DNA from: Sycon ciliatum | Lineage: Eukaryota; Porifera; Calcarea; Leucosolenida; Sycettidae | Direction of reading: 5' to 3' | Assembly (NCBI RefSeq): GCF_964019385.1 | Contig: NC_088653.1 | Span: forward strand, 17,033,887 to 17,097,886 | DNA length: 64,000 bases | In this document: positions 19,894 through 29,667 of the stretch, piece after piece | Position numbering within the stretch: the first letter of the stretch is position 1 | Layout: every line of letters begins with the position of its first letter | Made by a program: the position numbers and the translations under genes | The notes under the pieces: generated by a model | Seen by the model: only the letters and a program-made list of their open reading frames with translations | Told to the model about the DNA's origin: nothing | Database searches by the model: none

Positions 19894-20193
19894 AGTAAGA
19901 ACTAAGCGTGACAAGTGTGTATCAGCAACAAAAACAAAAAAGTGAGAACGAATGATAATAATAACAATAATAAACAAGAAGCATTCATAAGCCGAATTTG
20001 TGTGTCCAGAAAGATAGTGTTATTACCCTAAAATTGTTCAAATAATGTTCTGTTGTGTAGTGTGGCAACGTTGTTGCCACTTGTGCCTAAATGTGTTTTG
20101 TCACCTTCTTGTTTATTATTGTTATTATTATCATTCGTTCTCACTTTTTTGTTTTTTGTTGCTGATACACACTTGTCACGCTTAGTTCTTACT
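19894..20193. repeat. 300-bp hairpin element
   Basis: Arms of about 88 bases (19894-19981 and about 20106-20193) start AGTAAGAACTAAGCG and include an (AATAAT)-rich stretch. The loop of about 120 bases has no ORF. The target duplication is unclear. Confidence 0.75.
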
Positions 20194-20219
20194 TCGTTAT
20201 ATATTATGGCTTTTACAGG

Positions 20220-20393
20220 TACCGACGGATAATGCTAGTATATCTTTTAAAAAATTAATATAACTACAGTTAAAAAACTCGGATAAAAAAAAGTTCAAAA
20301 AATTATCGTGTATACTAGTATGTCATGGCAACAGGTCTAAAAATATATAAATAAACAAATAAACAAATAATCTACGCGGAGATAAAAGTTAAA
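20220..20393. other. AT-rich spacer
   Basis: Short AT-rich sequence with an (AAATAAAC)n-like run at about 20340-20370; nothing recognised. Confidence 0.5.
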
Positions 20394-20470
20394 TAATAGC
20401 TATGAAAAGTATGAATGCCGCAGACATCACCACGCAACATGACAATTTGTTCAAGGTTTGGTTTTGTGTG

Positions 20471-20510
20471 TTTCCAAAATCGATTTTCAAGCTCCGATCA
20501 TCAGTGGAAA
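20471..20510 (-). ncRNA. Hammerhead-like fold, left arm of PLE palindrome
   Basis: Mirror copy of 20985-21024: stem I UUUCCA/UGGAAA, CUGAUGA, a nine-base stem II region that pairs poorly, GAAA, stem III AAU-CG-AUU, and U at the cleavage site. The weak stem II makes activity doubtful. Confidence 0.5.
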
Positions 20511-20984
20511 TACGAAACTAAAGTGACTAAGGGAAAAACAAAGGTTAAAAATCCAAAGAAGTGTGACACATGACGGGTAACTTGTGGTAAGTATTACAAA
20601 AAGTGACAACTAAGATAAAGAGTAAGTGTGACAAATGGGCATGAACAGTGCAGAAACAACTCACGAACACGGGGTGCAAACTCACGAAAATAACCTAAGT
20701 GCTAAAACATGTTCTTTTTGCTTACAAAAAATCGGGCTTATGCGAGGCTTATGCGTACGAATACAAACAGCTTCAAGGACCTTGCCCGATTTGTGTAAGC
20801 AAAAAGAACATGTTTTAGCACTTAGGTTATTTTCGTGAGTTTGCACCCCGTGTTCATGAGTTGTTTCTGCACTGTTCATGCCCATTTCTCACTTTTTGTA
20901 ATGCTTACCACAAGTTACCCGTCATGTGTCACACTTCTTTGGATTTTTAACCTTTGTTTCTCCCTTGATCACTTTACTTCCGTA

Positions 20985-21024
20985 TTTCCACTGATGATCG
21001 GAGCTTGAAAATCGATTTTGGAAA
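20985..21024 (+). ncRNA. Hammerhead-like fold, right arm of PLE palindrome
   Basis: Stem I TTTCCA/TGGAAA is a perfect six-pair stem. CUGAUGA and GAAA are intact. Stem III is AAU-CG-AUU with a two-base loop. Stem II (UCGGAGCUU) pairs poorly. It lies about 150 bases after the endonuclease stop on the same strand. Confidence 0.5.
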
Positions 21025-21234
21025 CACACAAAACCAAATCTTGAACAAATTGTCATGTTGCGTGGTGATGTCTGCGGCATTCATACTTTTCTTCGCTATT
21101 ATAAAAAAAAAATTATCGTGTCCGATCATTCAGAAAAAGTTGATACCCTAGCTTTTGGCCATAAATGGGTCAAATTTTGAGTTTTTCACAACTTGTTTCT
21201 GCTCAAAGGAACACTGCGTTCTGTACTGGCACGG

Positions 21235-21670
21235 TTAACCAGCATAGTTACACTGATATAGAACATAAATAAAAGAGCGTGGCTCACCATCGGACCCCTG
21301 ATATTGACGAAGGACACCCGCGTGCACACACACTACAAAAAAATCACAAAATAAAAATAGACCGAAAATAAATTTGGCGACGAAGGACGGATGAAAAAGA
21401 AAGAGAGAAAAAAGAAAATAGCTGACCTGCATGACTTGGATGAAACGAGATTGCCATAGAAGAGACGAGGTTGACATAGAAGTGACGCGGCTTACATGGA
21501 CGAGACGAGGTTGACATAGATGAGATGAGGTTGGAGACGAGACTAAGATTACTGACGACAAGACGAGGTTGGAGACGAGACGAGATTGACATGGACGAGA
21601 CGAGGTTGACATAGACAAGACGAATGACGGTTGAGGACGACTGGGCATGGGATCTCAGGGTCGTGGGTTG
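21235..21670 (-). repeat. Internal start of an LTR element, minisatellite-like
   Basis: Downstream (on the - strand) of the primer binding site lies a stretch with repeated GACGAGACGAGGTTGACAT-type motifs (+ strand). It keeps a frame of 137 codons open but reads as low-complexity Ser/Arg/Leu. No gag or pol motif is seen; the rest of the element is gone. Confidence 0.55.
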
Positions 21671-21688
21671 ATCCTTAGTCGGGCGCCA
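21671..21688 (-). promoter_or_regulatory. Primer binding site of a decayed LTR element
   Basis: The - strand reads TGGCGCCCGACTAAGGAT, very like the Lys-tRNA primer sites of gypsy elements and retroviruses, one base from an LTR end in CAACA. Confidence 0.8.
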
Positions 21689-23405
21689 ATGTTGAGTACG
21701 AAAAAGAACGACGACATATTCTCCAGACATTAGATACGTATGCAGGCAATCAGATGACGAGGTTCGAAGTTCAAGTCTCAAGATTCAGGGAAGGGAGAGA
21801 GAGTGAAATGGTCAAGCAAGAGCTTATCAAGGGCCTGGGTAGCTATGGCAATGAATGTACTAGAGCGCGAATTCAGCTACCCAGGCCAACAGAAGAAAAG
21901 TTAGAAAAGGGGACAAAGGTGAGTACGAGAGTGTAAAGGTGAGTAAGAGAGTGTGGCATTTCCTACCTGCCCGACGTCACGCAGCTTACGCTGCACAGGA
22001 AGTCTGAAGTCCGCAGCCGACAGCGGAATAAGGAGTCAACCATCGCCAAGGATGTCGTCTCAGCCGCTTCACAGGAATTGCAGTGTTGTGTGGAGCTTGC
22101 TTCGCTGAAGGGGGCCTCCAATTGGCCCACGTGCCGGCCACTGAAAGTCCACGGCTTTTCCTTCAGCAAGGCTGGCTTTCGCGATGCCATCCATGTTCGC
22201 TATGGCTGGATCCCCCCCCCCCCCCCCAATACTGCTGTCCGCCTGCGTCTGTGGTCAGGCATTCAGCACCGTGCATGCCCTGCCGTGCCCTATTGGAGGG
22301 TATCCGTCATTCCGGCATAACAAGCTGCGAGACATCACCGCCTCACTGCTTTCACGCGTCGCACATGACGTAAGTGTGGGGAACGGATGAGGCATCGTAC
22401 TGCAATCAGCGAGGATGGCGCCCGCCTAGATGTTGCTGCCAGCGGGGTGTGGGGTGGCCGTTTCAAGAGGACGTTCTTTGATGTCCGGGTATTTAACCCT
22501 TTTGTCCACTCGAACACCGCTCCTTCCCTCAGCAGCACGTTCACAAAGCACGAGAAGGAGAAACGGCGACACTATGAAGAGCGTGTTAGAGAAGTAGAGA
22601 AGGCATCGTTCGTCTCTTGGTGTTTTGTTTTTCTGTTTTTGTTTTTTACTAAGGCCACAGCTTCCAATCATGACATGCAAAGCAGCGGTGCAGCATCGCA
22701 GGCATGAATCGTGGACGTGGTGACGGGGTCTGATGTGCTCCACCGACCTAGGGTCTCGGCTTCACTGCACAGCAATAGCGTCGAAAGAAAACGGGGGCTG
22801 ATAATTATCGGGAGATAGGGGGGGGGGGGGAGAAGAAGAGAAGAAGGAGAGTAAGTTACATTTATAAAGACAGGTAAGTCTAACAAATGAGGACTGAGAC
22901 CTCTACAACAGGGTTTTTACGCCTGAAAGCAGGTGCATGATTTAACAAGCAGGTTGTCAGTCTAGATTTTATGCGCAGATGGAGAAAAGGCGCAGAATTT
23001 TTGTAATGAGATGAAAAGCAGGAATAATAAGATATAATAAGAAAAGATGAAATGAAAGCCTGCTCACAACCCCGCCCAGCCTTGCGAACTGGGTATGGTG
23101 GATTAAGAACCCGGTTCAACGCTCGAGCAAGCGCTCTCCACTGAAGGTGTTCACAGCAACTGATAGGAACTCATATGGGGAAATTATAGAAAAGAAATAA
23201 TAAGAATTACAGATGGAGCGGACTCACTCCCTTCTATTTACACTGCAACGTTCGAACACATTTCGTAGTTAAAACAACGTTTCGGCATATAGCGCTCATC
23301 AGGTTTGCAATGATGTGCACTCTACAAAGGAGCAGTAAAGAAATAATAAGATAAAGAGAATAAATTTCAACGCACCTCAATAAACGGAGCCCCACATACA
23401 GTACC

Positions 23406-24764
23406 TCAGAAAAGTGGATCTTCCGACCAGTGTTTTTGTTGACGTCGCAACCAGATGATGTAGCTGCTTCGCAGAGACGTCTTACTGCACAAATTACAAA
23501 TAAATTTTATTCTTCGATTAGAAAACCCAAGCGCTTTCAGAGCCCTCCGAAGAGAGTCCGGGATGAAACCACGCACACCTACCTCAACCGAAAAAGAAAC
23601 GACCTGCCACCCGTTTGCTCGGCATTGATCGGCCAGATCCGCATACCGCCTGTCCTTCCGCGAGTTACTGACACTGAATCTGTCCTCAGCACAAACTGTC
23701 AACTCCATCCAGAATACAATCCTACGACTCGTAGAGTACAGAACTATATCTGGTCTTAGGGTGGTAAGTGCAACACAGCTAGAGAAAGAAATCTTTGCAC
23801 TGACTGAGTCGACAAGAAGTTTCCAGTCTGAGGCCGCTGACAGGAGATCAGTCGTAACCAACTTCCGTCTGGGCTGAACGCGAACTGGCTTCTCTCCCGC
23901 CTTGCAAAACGAGATGAAGTCAAGTTCATTTGAATTTTCGGTTTGTACGGTGTTTGCAGCAGTGCGGATTCGAATCTCCTCACGCATGTTCCTGACGATG
24001 ACCCCGAGTACGTTGTCGTGCCTCCAGCTGTAACGTCCCTGGTCCAGCGCTACGCAACAAGCGCCAAGCACGTGGCGCGTAGTACAGGCCCAGGCACGGC
24101 ACAAACTACAGTACGGATCCACTACGGTGTTTCCCCAACGGCGTAGGTTCGTCGGAGAAGGTAGCACGTCGAGGGTTGATGCGAGAAGAAATTTCAAATC
24201 CTTACCAGTACCACCGTACAAAAGGGATTTCCACGAGAGGTCCTGCCACATCACCGATGTCCACTCCAACCACTTGCCTTGCACCTGAACAGTCTTCAGC
24301 CTCAAAATCTGCTCCTGCGCGTTGATCTCCTCAAATGTTTGAAGGAGATCCTTCCTCGGGGGGTTGGAATGCTGCTTCGGAGCACGAGCACCCAACCCTG
24401 CACGATGACTTGAAGATGACGGTGGACGGAGAGTCCCTGAACCTACTGATGCCTCTGCACACTCCAGCTCTATTGTCGCCGCATATCGCTTTGTCAGCTT
24501 CGCATCCTTACTCCGACGCAGAGTGTACAGCGCCCTCATGCGCGCGTCCCCACTCGATCGAAGAATGTGCCATTTGATGGACTGGCACTTTTTCCACACC
24601 GAAGGAAGGTAGTGGAGGCGTAAAGAGAGAGAGAGAGAGAGAGAGAGAGAGCTCTTGGTGATGGGGCCTGCGAAGGATAGCAGGTTCTGGGACATGTGCA
24701 TGAGAATCAGAATATTGGTGATGATGGCAGCAGGGTTATAAGGTAAGCAGCTGAACACTAACAA
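23406..24764 (-). pseudogene. Non-LTR retroelement C-terminus: zinc motif plus PD-(D/E)xK nuclease
   Basis: This 452-codon frame is open but lacks an RT. After a microsatellite-encoded Ser/Leu run (residues about 40-50), a basic helical region is followed by a stretch with LLASTLDVLPSPTNL near residue 195. A C-x2-C-x8-H-x4-C zinc motif begins near residue 218 (YCSLC...HVLGAC). A nuclease core has RPDIV near 336 and WMELTV near 350, then RRYADLADQC and VEVGVRGFIP. This order is typical of the C-terminus of RT proteins with a restriction-like endonuclease. The N-terminal 60 codons are probably not native. The intact nuclease residues suggest the copy is not very old. Confidence 0.75.
24628..24652 (-). 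repeat. (GA)n microsatellite
   Basis: A run of 12-13 GA dinucleotides; on the - strand it encodes the Ser-Leu run at the start of the 452-codon frame. Confidence 0.95.
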
Positions 24765-24791
24765 GAACAGGGAAAGCGTTGGCGAGCAGAT

Positions 24792-24925
24792 TCAAAGTGC
24801 ATCAGTAGCAGAGAGCCAGTCCTGAGGAAGAAGGTGACGGTACACCTTTTTCTTGAAGCTTTGCATGTGGGGCTGGGCGGGTGGGTGGTGGAACAGGCCT
24901 GGTGGCAGGGCATTCCACGTTGCAA
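24792..24925 (-). pseudogene. LINE RT C-terminal tail fragment
   Basis: The - strand encodes TVATWNALPPGL followed by QSFKKKVYRHLL and a stop. A Trp-Asn-x-Leu-Pro box and FK..(V/L)..(H)L ending is the usual C-terminus of CR1/Jockey-group reverse transcriptases. Nothing upstream of it in the insertion is RT-like. Confidence 0.7.
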
Positions 24926-25276
24926 CGGTGCAAGCAGGGTGTTTTGTGCCTCCGGTGGTCAAGGCAAGGCTGCCTCTGCTTTCCTCAAGCGCATTGCATC
25001 CATGCTGGCTGAGAAGTGGAAGGAACCGTTCTCCATGGTGATGGCTCACCTCCGATGCCGCCTAGGGTTTGCCCTCATCAGATCGGCGATTGCAAGCTTA
25101 AGAGGTCATCGATCCAGGCGAACACCTTTGGATCAGCAGCTGGAGTGCCCCTCAGCTCTAGTGAATGCTGAGTGTCGTCTGGGTTAACCCTCACCTCCTG
25201 TTACATGACTGTATTGTTTTCGCTTAGTATTAGTTAGTTTTCTTTGTTATGATTTCTTTTTTTTCTTTTTCTTTGT

Positions 25277-25484
25277 ACCAGGCGTGGGCCATCCCCTGAA
25301 TTCTTAGGTGCCAAACATTTTTTTTTTACCAGGCGTGGGCCACACTCTGAATTCATAGGTGCCAAACAATCCAGCACATCGAGTCTGAACTTCTACGTTG
25401 TTGTACATCGTACTGCACTTGACAGCCTTGATCTAATTCCCCCCCCCCCTCCCCCTGCCGAAAAACAAAAACAAAACAAAACTC
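25277..25484. repeat. Two tandem 50-bp units, poly-C and (AAAAC)n tail
   Basis: ACCAGGCGTGGGCCA...GGTGCCAAAC occurs twice (25277-25368). A C-rich run at 25438-25456 and an (AAAAC)n stretch at 25463-25484 follow. The last could be the 3' tail of the + strand retroelement. A short block near 25370-25410 (CAGCACATCGAGTCTGA) recurs in the host-gene intron near 40702. Confidence 0.6.
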
Positions 25485-25626
25485 AGATGGAGAGCCAAGG
25501 TTTAATTTATACAAAAGAGAAAGACCAAGGAACTACAAGTTACGCTATACTGTCCACTAACACCACCAGTTACTAAACAATCAGCTCATGCTATAACATT
25601 GCACGACACTGACCGACGGTTAAAAA
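25485..25626 (-). repeat. Dispersed repeat family A, inverted copy
   Basis: It matches 14400-14560 in reverse complement, including the ACTACAAGTTAC and ACACTGACCGACGG blocks. Confidence 0.7.
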
Positions 25627-25704
25627 GTAAGAGAGTGTAAAGGTGAGTACGAGTGTGTAAAGGTGAGTACGAGTGCGTGCATATGTGAAATCGGGAACCT
25701 AACA

Positions 25705-25899
25705 TAATTATGAGTTTAATAGGCAAAAGTAATTGCAGAATTTATTGAGTTATATAAAATTATTGTATGATATAATAACTTTCTCTATGGCCCCAACTTC
25801 GTTGCGGTCTTATGGTGTTTACATCGACCATGACGGCTACAATGCCCAACCATGCCACAACGAACTGATCTGCTACATCATTGTACTGCAAAAATCCAT
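25705..25899. other. AT-rich spacer
   Basis: A 74-codon frame (25733-25957, +) is not recognised. Nothing else seen. Confidence 0.35.
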
Positions 25900-27012
25900 C
25901 TGTTTGAATAACATGCATGATGAGCTAGGCGAAAAAAAGCATAGCGTAGGGCCCTGAGTGAAAGAAAGAAACTTTATCTTTGCATTCGAGGGTAATACGA
26001 CACCTTGATGACCTAGGCAAAAAAAGCATGGGGATGTTATAAATTTTTCATTTCTCCTATTTTTTTAAGACATAACCTGGAAATCGAACCCGCACTATCG
26101 CCCTGCATGCATTCTCCCGATACACTTCGCATACATAATTATTCTTCCATGTTGTTTCACGTTATAATCTGGCATTTGAAATCCCTACCCAGTATTCGAA
26201 TATTGTGGCCAGCTGTCTTTGATGGTACGGTACTGGACAGGTACGGGATAGCGCCAGGCATGCCGACGGCACAAACACACAAACACGGAATTAAAGCTGT
26301 GTGGACCCTGGCGAGCTCCAGACGTTACTGAAGTGACGTCTTTTGCATAGCTATGGGAACGAGAGAGCTTGGAAGCTCAGGGCCCTACGCTATGCTTTTT
26401 TGCCTTGATGACCTAGACAAAAAAAGCATAGGGATGATATAAATTCTTTAAAAAAAATCATTTTTTTTTAAGACATAACCTGGGATTCGAACCCACACTA
26501 TCGCGCGCCCTGCATGCATCCCCCGATACACTTCGCATACATACTAATTCTTCCAAGTTGTTTCACATTGTGATCTTGCATTTGAAAGCCCTCTTTGAAT
26601 ATGCATTGTGGCCAGCCGTCTTTAATGGCACGGTACGGTAGGGGATAGGTACGGGACAGGTACGATCGAGGGTAATACGACACCGTCTAGCTGTCCGCAA
26701 TATTCAAATAGGGCTTTCAAACGCAAGATAATAACGTGAAGCAACTTGGAAGAATGGGTATGAATGCGAAGTGAATGGGGGAATGCATGTAGGGCGATAG
26801 TGCGGGTTCGAATCCCAGGATATGCCTGAAAAAAATAGGAGAATTGAAAAATTTATAACATCCTATGCTTTTTTGCCGTCAGATACGGATAGCGCCAGGC
26901 GTGACACAAACACACAAACAAACAAATACCAAATTAAAGCTGTGTGGACCCTGGCTAGCGCCAGACGTTACTGAAGTAACGTCTTCTGCATAGCTACGGG
27001 AATAAAAGGCTA
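25900..27012. repeat. Three more tRNA-derived repeats, mixed orientation
   Basis: B boxes lie on the - strand at about 26081-26092 (decayed) and 26480-26494, and on the + strand at 26803-26815. The first two face away from the 14.7-16.0 kb array, the third matches its direction. The GGGCCCTACGC and ACGTTACTGAAGTAACGT modules also occur here, so the whole composite, not only the tRNA part, has been copied. Confidence 0.75.
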
Positions 27013-27050
27013 ATGTGTGTGTGTGTGTGTGTGTCCTTGTGCATGTGTGT

Positions 27051-27112
<62 letters not shown>

Positions 27113-27145
27113 ATGTGTGTGTGTGTGTGTGTGTGTATGTGTGTG
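27013..27145 (+). repeat. (TG)n microsatellite
   Basis: Roughly 130 bases of TG repeats with a few interruptions (CATG, TCTG). It opens spurious Cys-Val or Thr-His frames. Confidence 0.97.
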
Positions 27146-27522
27146 TGCGTGCATGCACATGTGTGTTCGTGGGTGTTCACATGTGTTTGTGCGTACATTT
27201 ATGTGTTACTGCTTCAGGGAGAGAAGTTTCCATCATTATCCCCTTATCAACTACACTTCATATACTAGGTGAATGTAGTTATCCGGTGCATGTTGGGCAA
27301 CGAAAGAGCCATGGAGAGTTTGATCGAGTGGGCAAAGAAATAATTATAATTATGTAGGACTCCGTGACCAATCTGGACCGCATGAGCCGTCAGCGCGTCA
27401 CATGCCTACAACAAGCCGTACAGAGTCACAGTTGCTACCGTGCCTCAAGACCAGTCGCCCGAAATCAATCTGCAGGGAGTTTATTTATTTATTTGAAAAG
27501 GCGACAAGGAGACAATAACTTT
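27146..27522. other. No recognised feature
   Basis: Mixed sequence with a short (TTTA)n run near 27480-27493; no coding or repeat signal that I can name. Confidence 0.35.
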
Positions 27523-27597
27523 ATTAAGGCGATTAATAGTATAAGTGAAGCGGACATTACGAAATGATGAATGAGAATACATGTATCAAAATTGATG

Positions 27598-27633
27598 TTC
27601 CTAATCGATTTTCTTGAGACTATCATCAGGGAA
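27598..27633 (-). ncRNA. Hammerhead-like fold, left PLE arm
   Basis: Same sequence as 29632-29667 in the other orientation: stem I UUCC/GGAA, CUGAUGA, nine-base stem II region (UAGUCUCAA) with poor pairing, GAAA, stem III AAU-CG-AUU, then A. Confidence 0.5.
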
Positions 27634-27677
27634 AAATCGTCTCACAATAGAGGCTATACGGAGAAACAAACTACTTA

Positions 27678-28089
27678 GGCGAGACCAAAAAAATTGGGAT
27701 TCCCGGGCCCTCCCGCACCAAAATCGAGCCAAAGCCTTTTTTTTCTTTTTTTTTGAACAGTTCATACATGTACATGATTGTACAGTACTGATCATGTGAG
27801 TAGATCTGTGACGTGGAGTCACACAAACCCGAGCTTGTACGACTCCCTGATGTACAGATCAGGGGCATCGTTGGCCGAAATATAGAAAAATTGACCGGGT
27901 AAACCTGTTGTCTGTAAAAAAATTGAATAAAATTACCGGAAAATGCTGTAAAAAAAGTTCAACCTGGCATGCACAGATACATGTCTAGTCATGTACATAC
28001 ATGGGAAAAAATAAAAAATAAAATTCGCCCGCCCGCACCAATTTCACATGGGTCCTGCCCGGGAATCTCGGTTTTATTTTGGTCTCGCC
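27678..28089. mobile_element. 412-bp PIF/Harbinger-like MITE
   Basis: GGCGAGACCAAAA and its inverse TTTTGGTCTCGCC bound the insertion, with TTA on both sides (27675-27677, 28090-28092). The matching right arm of the PLE (29585-29600) shows the empty site. Further inverted matches (TTCCCGGGC/GCCCGGGAA) occur inside. A TTA duplication is typical of PIF/Harbinger. No ORF. Confidence 0.88.
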
Positions 28090-28308
28090 TTATAGGTCTA
28101 TAGGATAGTGGGAAGTATACAAGGTGAGGTGTGAAAAAAACTAAAGTGGGAGAGAAGACGAAAGAAATTAGAAGAAAAGGTGTGAGAGTGTTCCGACGGT
28201 GTGAGCTACTACAAAAGGTGGCAGAAATGAAGGCGTGGAAGCAGGTGAATGTGATAGAGTGAGGAACTGTGAGGTGTAGGTGTATGCGAATGAATACGTG
28301 TGTGAATG

Positions 28309-29331
28309 CTAGGTGAAGAGTCTCAGTTTTGTGACATTTTCTTTCTGAATGCATAGATTAGGATTGTGTTTACGGATGAAAACAGCTTCTAATACCTTAG
28401 GTTCACGAAACCTACGAGCACGGCACAAAACAGTGAAGCATGAATCGTCATACACTGAGCGGCATTGGCTACTAGACAAGAGGTGTTTCTTAATTGCTGA
28501 CCCTTTCGTTGTGCTCTCACCTTCAGTCCGGTCATCTTCATCTTGGTTGTCCAACTCACTCTCTTCATCACTGCTCACACCTTCTTCATCCTCTTCTTCC
28601 ATCCCGTCCTCTGCACCCGACGACAATCCCACGCTACTGCTCGCTGCCAGTCCATGTCCGGTTGTAGATGCCATTACCAGCGCACGAGTCATGCTTCTTG
28701 TTACTGGTCTCCGTACCTGTGCTTGGCCATTTCCTACAGTCTCACGTACCTGTGTACTTGTAGTAGGTTCAACCGGTACTGTAATATCGTGGTTCTGTTG
28801 TGCAACTGGCACCTGTTTGCGGGGACGGCCTCGTCCAGGTCGCTGGGCTTTGGCTGCATCTGACAATAGGTACAATGGTACATGTTGTTTGACGCGTGCG
28901 TTCAGGTGCTGAAGGGTTCTTCCTACATATCGGCTATCACAATGCCGACATTCAAAATGATAGATTTCATGGCTAATTAGTTGGGTAGGAAGAACATCCT
29001 TCTTCACCGTGAACGCACGGGCCGTAGTGAAGACAGTTGCCAATGCTGTGGCAAAATAGGTTTGTCTGACCACAGTCCTCACGGCGCGGGCCATATCCAG
29101 CGAAATTTGACCTTTCCATGGAAGTCGTAAAAACACACGACATGGGTCAGGTCCAAACTCCGGCTCGGCAGCCTGAATATCAGGTTCGCTAAACAGCTTA
29201 CTGAGGAGCTGAACAGGATATCCATTCTGAACGAATACCTTCTTCAGGAAACAAAGCTCAAAGTATTCAAAGCTCAAGCTTAAGGTATTAGAAGCTGTTT
29301 TCATCCGTAAACACAATCCTAATCTATGCAT
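28309..29331 (-). pseudogene. PLE GIY-YIG endonuclease with acidic linker
   Basis: The 340-codon frame has a PLE connector (residues about 30-115, basic, with VLPTQLI), then the GIY-YIG half YHFECRHCDSRYVGRT near residue 122, and HLNARVKQHV. The nuclease is then interrupted by roughly 120 residues rich in Gly/Arg/Lys, then Ser/Glu/Asp, before it resumes with SAIKKHLL near 275 and ends LEAVFIR...IQKENV...LRLF. In other PLE nucleases the two halves are close together, so this linker is unusual. The first residues come from the inverted end, so the N-terminus is not native. The nuclease would nick target DNA to prime reverse transcription; the RT is missing. Confidence 0.8.
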
Positions 29332-29631
29332 TCAGAAAGAAAATGTCACAAAACTGAGACTCTTCACCTAGCATTCACACACGTATTCATTCGCATACAC
29401 CTACACCTCACAGTTCCTCACTCTATCACATTCACCTGCTTCCACGCCTTCATTTCACTCACCTTTTGTAGTAGCTCACACCGTCGGAACACTCTCACAT
29501 CTTTTCTTCTAATTTCTTTCGTCTTCTCTCCCACTTTAGTTTTTTTCACACCTCACCTTGTATACTTCCCACTATCCTATAGACCTATAAGTAGTTTGTT
29601 TCTCCGTATAGCTTCTATTGTGAGACGATTT

Positions 29632-29667
29632 TTCCCTGATGATAGTCTCAAGAAAATCGATTAGGAA
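29632..29667 (+). ncRNA. Hammerhead-like fold, right PLE arm
   Basis: Stem I TTCC/GGAA, intact CUGAUGA and GAAA boxes, stem III AAU-CG-AUU, A before the cleavage point. It lies in the 3' UTR after the endonuclease tail, as in the 20.4-21.1 kb palindrome. Stem I differs between the two families but remains paired, which argues that the fold was selected. Confidence 0.5.

Larger units (their letters stand above)
18307..20219. mobile_element. TIR element (pogo/Tc-like), host to two insertions
   Basis: Ends CTGTAAAAGCC and GGCTTTTACAG are inverted and continue imperfectly (ATAACGA blocks) for about 25 bases; TA stands outside both. The original interior is AT-rich with ATAACGATTTC motifs typical of non-autonomous pogo-type elements. 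It now contains the 18431-19690 element and the 19894-20193 hairpin. No transposase was recognised. Confidence 0.7.
20394..21100. mobile_element. Palindrome of two inverted PLE 3' ends
   Basis: Arms of about 330 bases meet near 20745-20785. Each arm, read outward from the centre, encodes the C-terminal tail of a PLE GIY-YIG endonuclease (- strand 20785 to 20682, with KVLEAVCIR and CKQKEHVLALRLF; + strand to the stop near 20838), then a 3' UTR with a hammerhead-like fold. The protein tail aligns with that of the 28.3-29.3 kb PLE (KVLEAVFIR, CIQKENVTKLRLF), so the two are related families. Everything between the two ends of the element is missing. Confidence 0.8.
22629..24937 (-). mobile_element. 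2.3-kb retroelement insertion inside the split module
   Basis: GGTGTTTTGT occurs at 22619-22628 and 24938-24947 exactly where the interrupted protein breaks and resumes, a likely 10-bp target duplication. On the - strand the insertion ends in an A-rich tail (from about 22650 to 22629), as target-primed retrotransposition leaves. It contains a LINE-type RT tail, a GA microsatellite and a 452-codon nuclease-type frame, so it may be composite. Confidence 0.75.
21960..25200 (+). pseudogene. Retroelement C-terminal Zn-nuclease module, split by insertion
   Basis: The coding remnant runs 21965-22628 and resumes at 24938-25200. The first part has a helical lead-in ending in a FRDA...RYGW motif, a C-x-C-x7-H-x4-C zinc motif (CVCGQAFSTVHALPC), then ARLDVAASGVWGG and FFDVRVFNPF, which look like PD-(D/E)xK nuclease strands. 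The second part starts VFCASGGQGKAAS and ends in the LRCRLGFALIRSAIASLRG motif. The same module, unsplit, is at 38830-39555. It forms the C-terminus of RT-bearing elements common in invertebrates; no RT remains here. A poly-C tract shifts the frame near 22211-22225, and a stop follows near 22390. The A-rich tail for this element may be at 25463-25484. Confidence 0.8.
21690..25704 (-). repeat. 5' LTR split by a 3.7-kb insertion
   Basis: On the - strand the LTR would start TGTTAGG (at 25704) and end CTCAACA (at 21690), giving matching TGTT...AACA termini next to the primer binding site. It is interrupted between 21953 and 25639. AGTAAGAGAGTG occurs at 21942-21953 and 25627-25638, either as a target duplication or as part of a short GTGAGTACGAGTG-type tandem repeat present on both sides. 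The uninterrupted LTR would be about 330 bp. The split is inferred. Confidence 0.6.

Noticed and set aside
23263-23310. CUGAUGA and GAAAC boxes on the - strand, downstream of the 452-codon nuclease frame
   Set aside because: Stem II does not pair and I could not find a matching stem I with a cleavage site; a longer stem III (ACGUU/AACGU) is possible but stem I then fails.
27013-27357. Cys-Val and Thr-His reading frames
   Set aside because: They come from a TG microsatellite.
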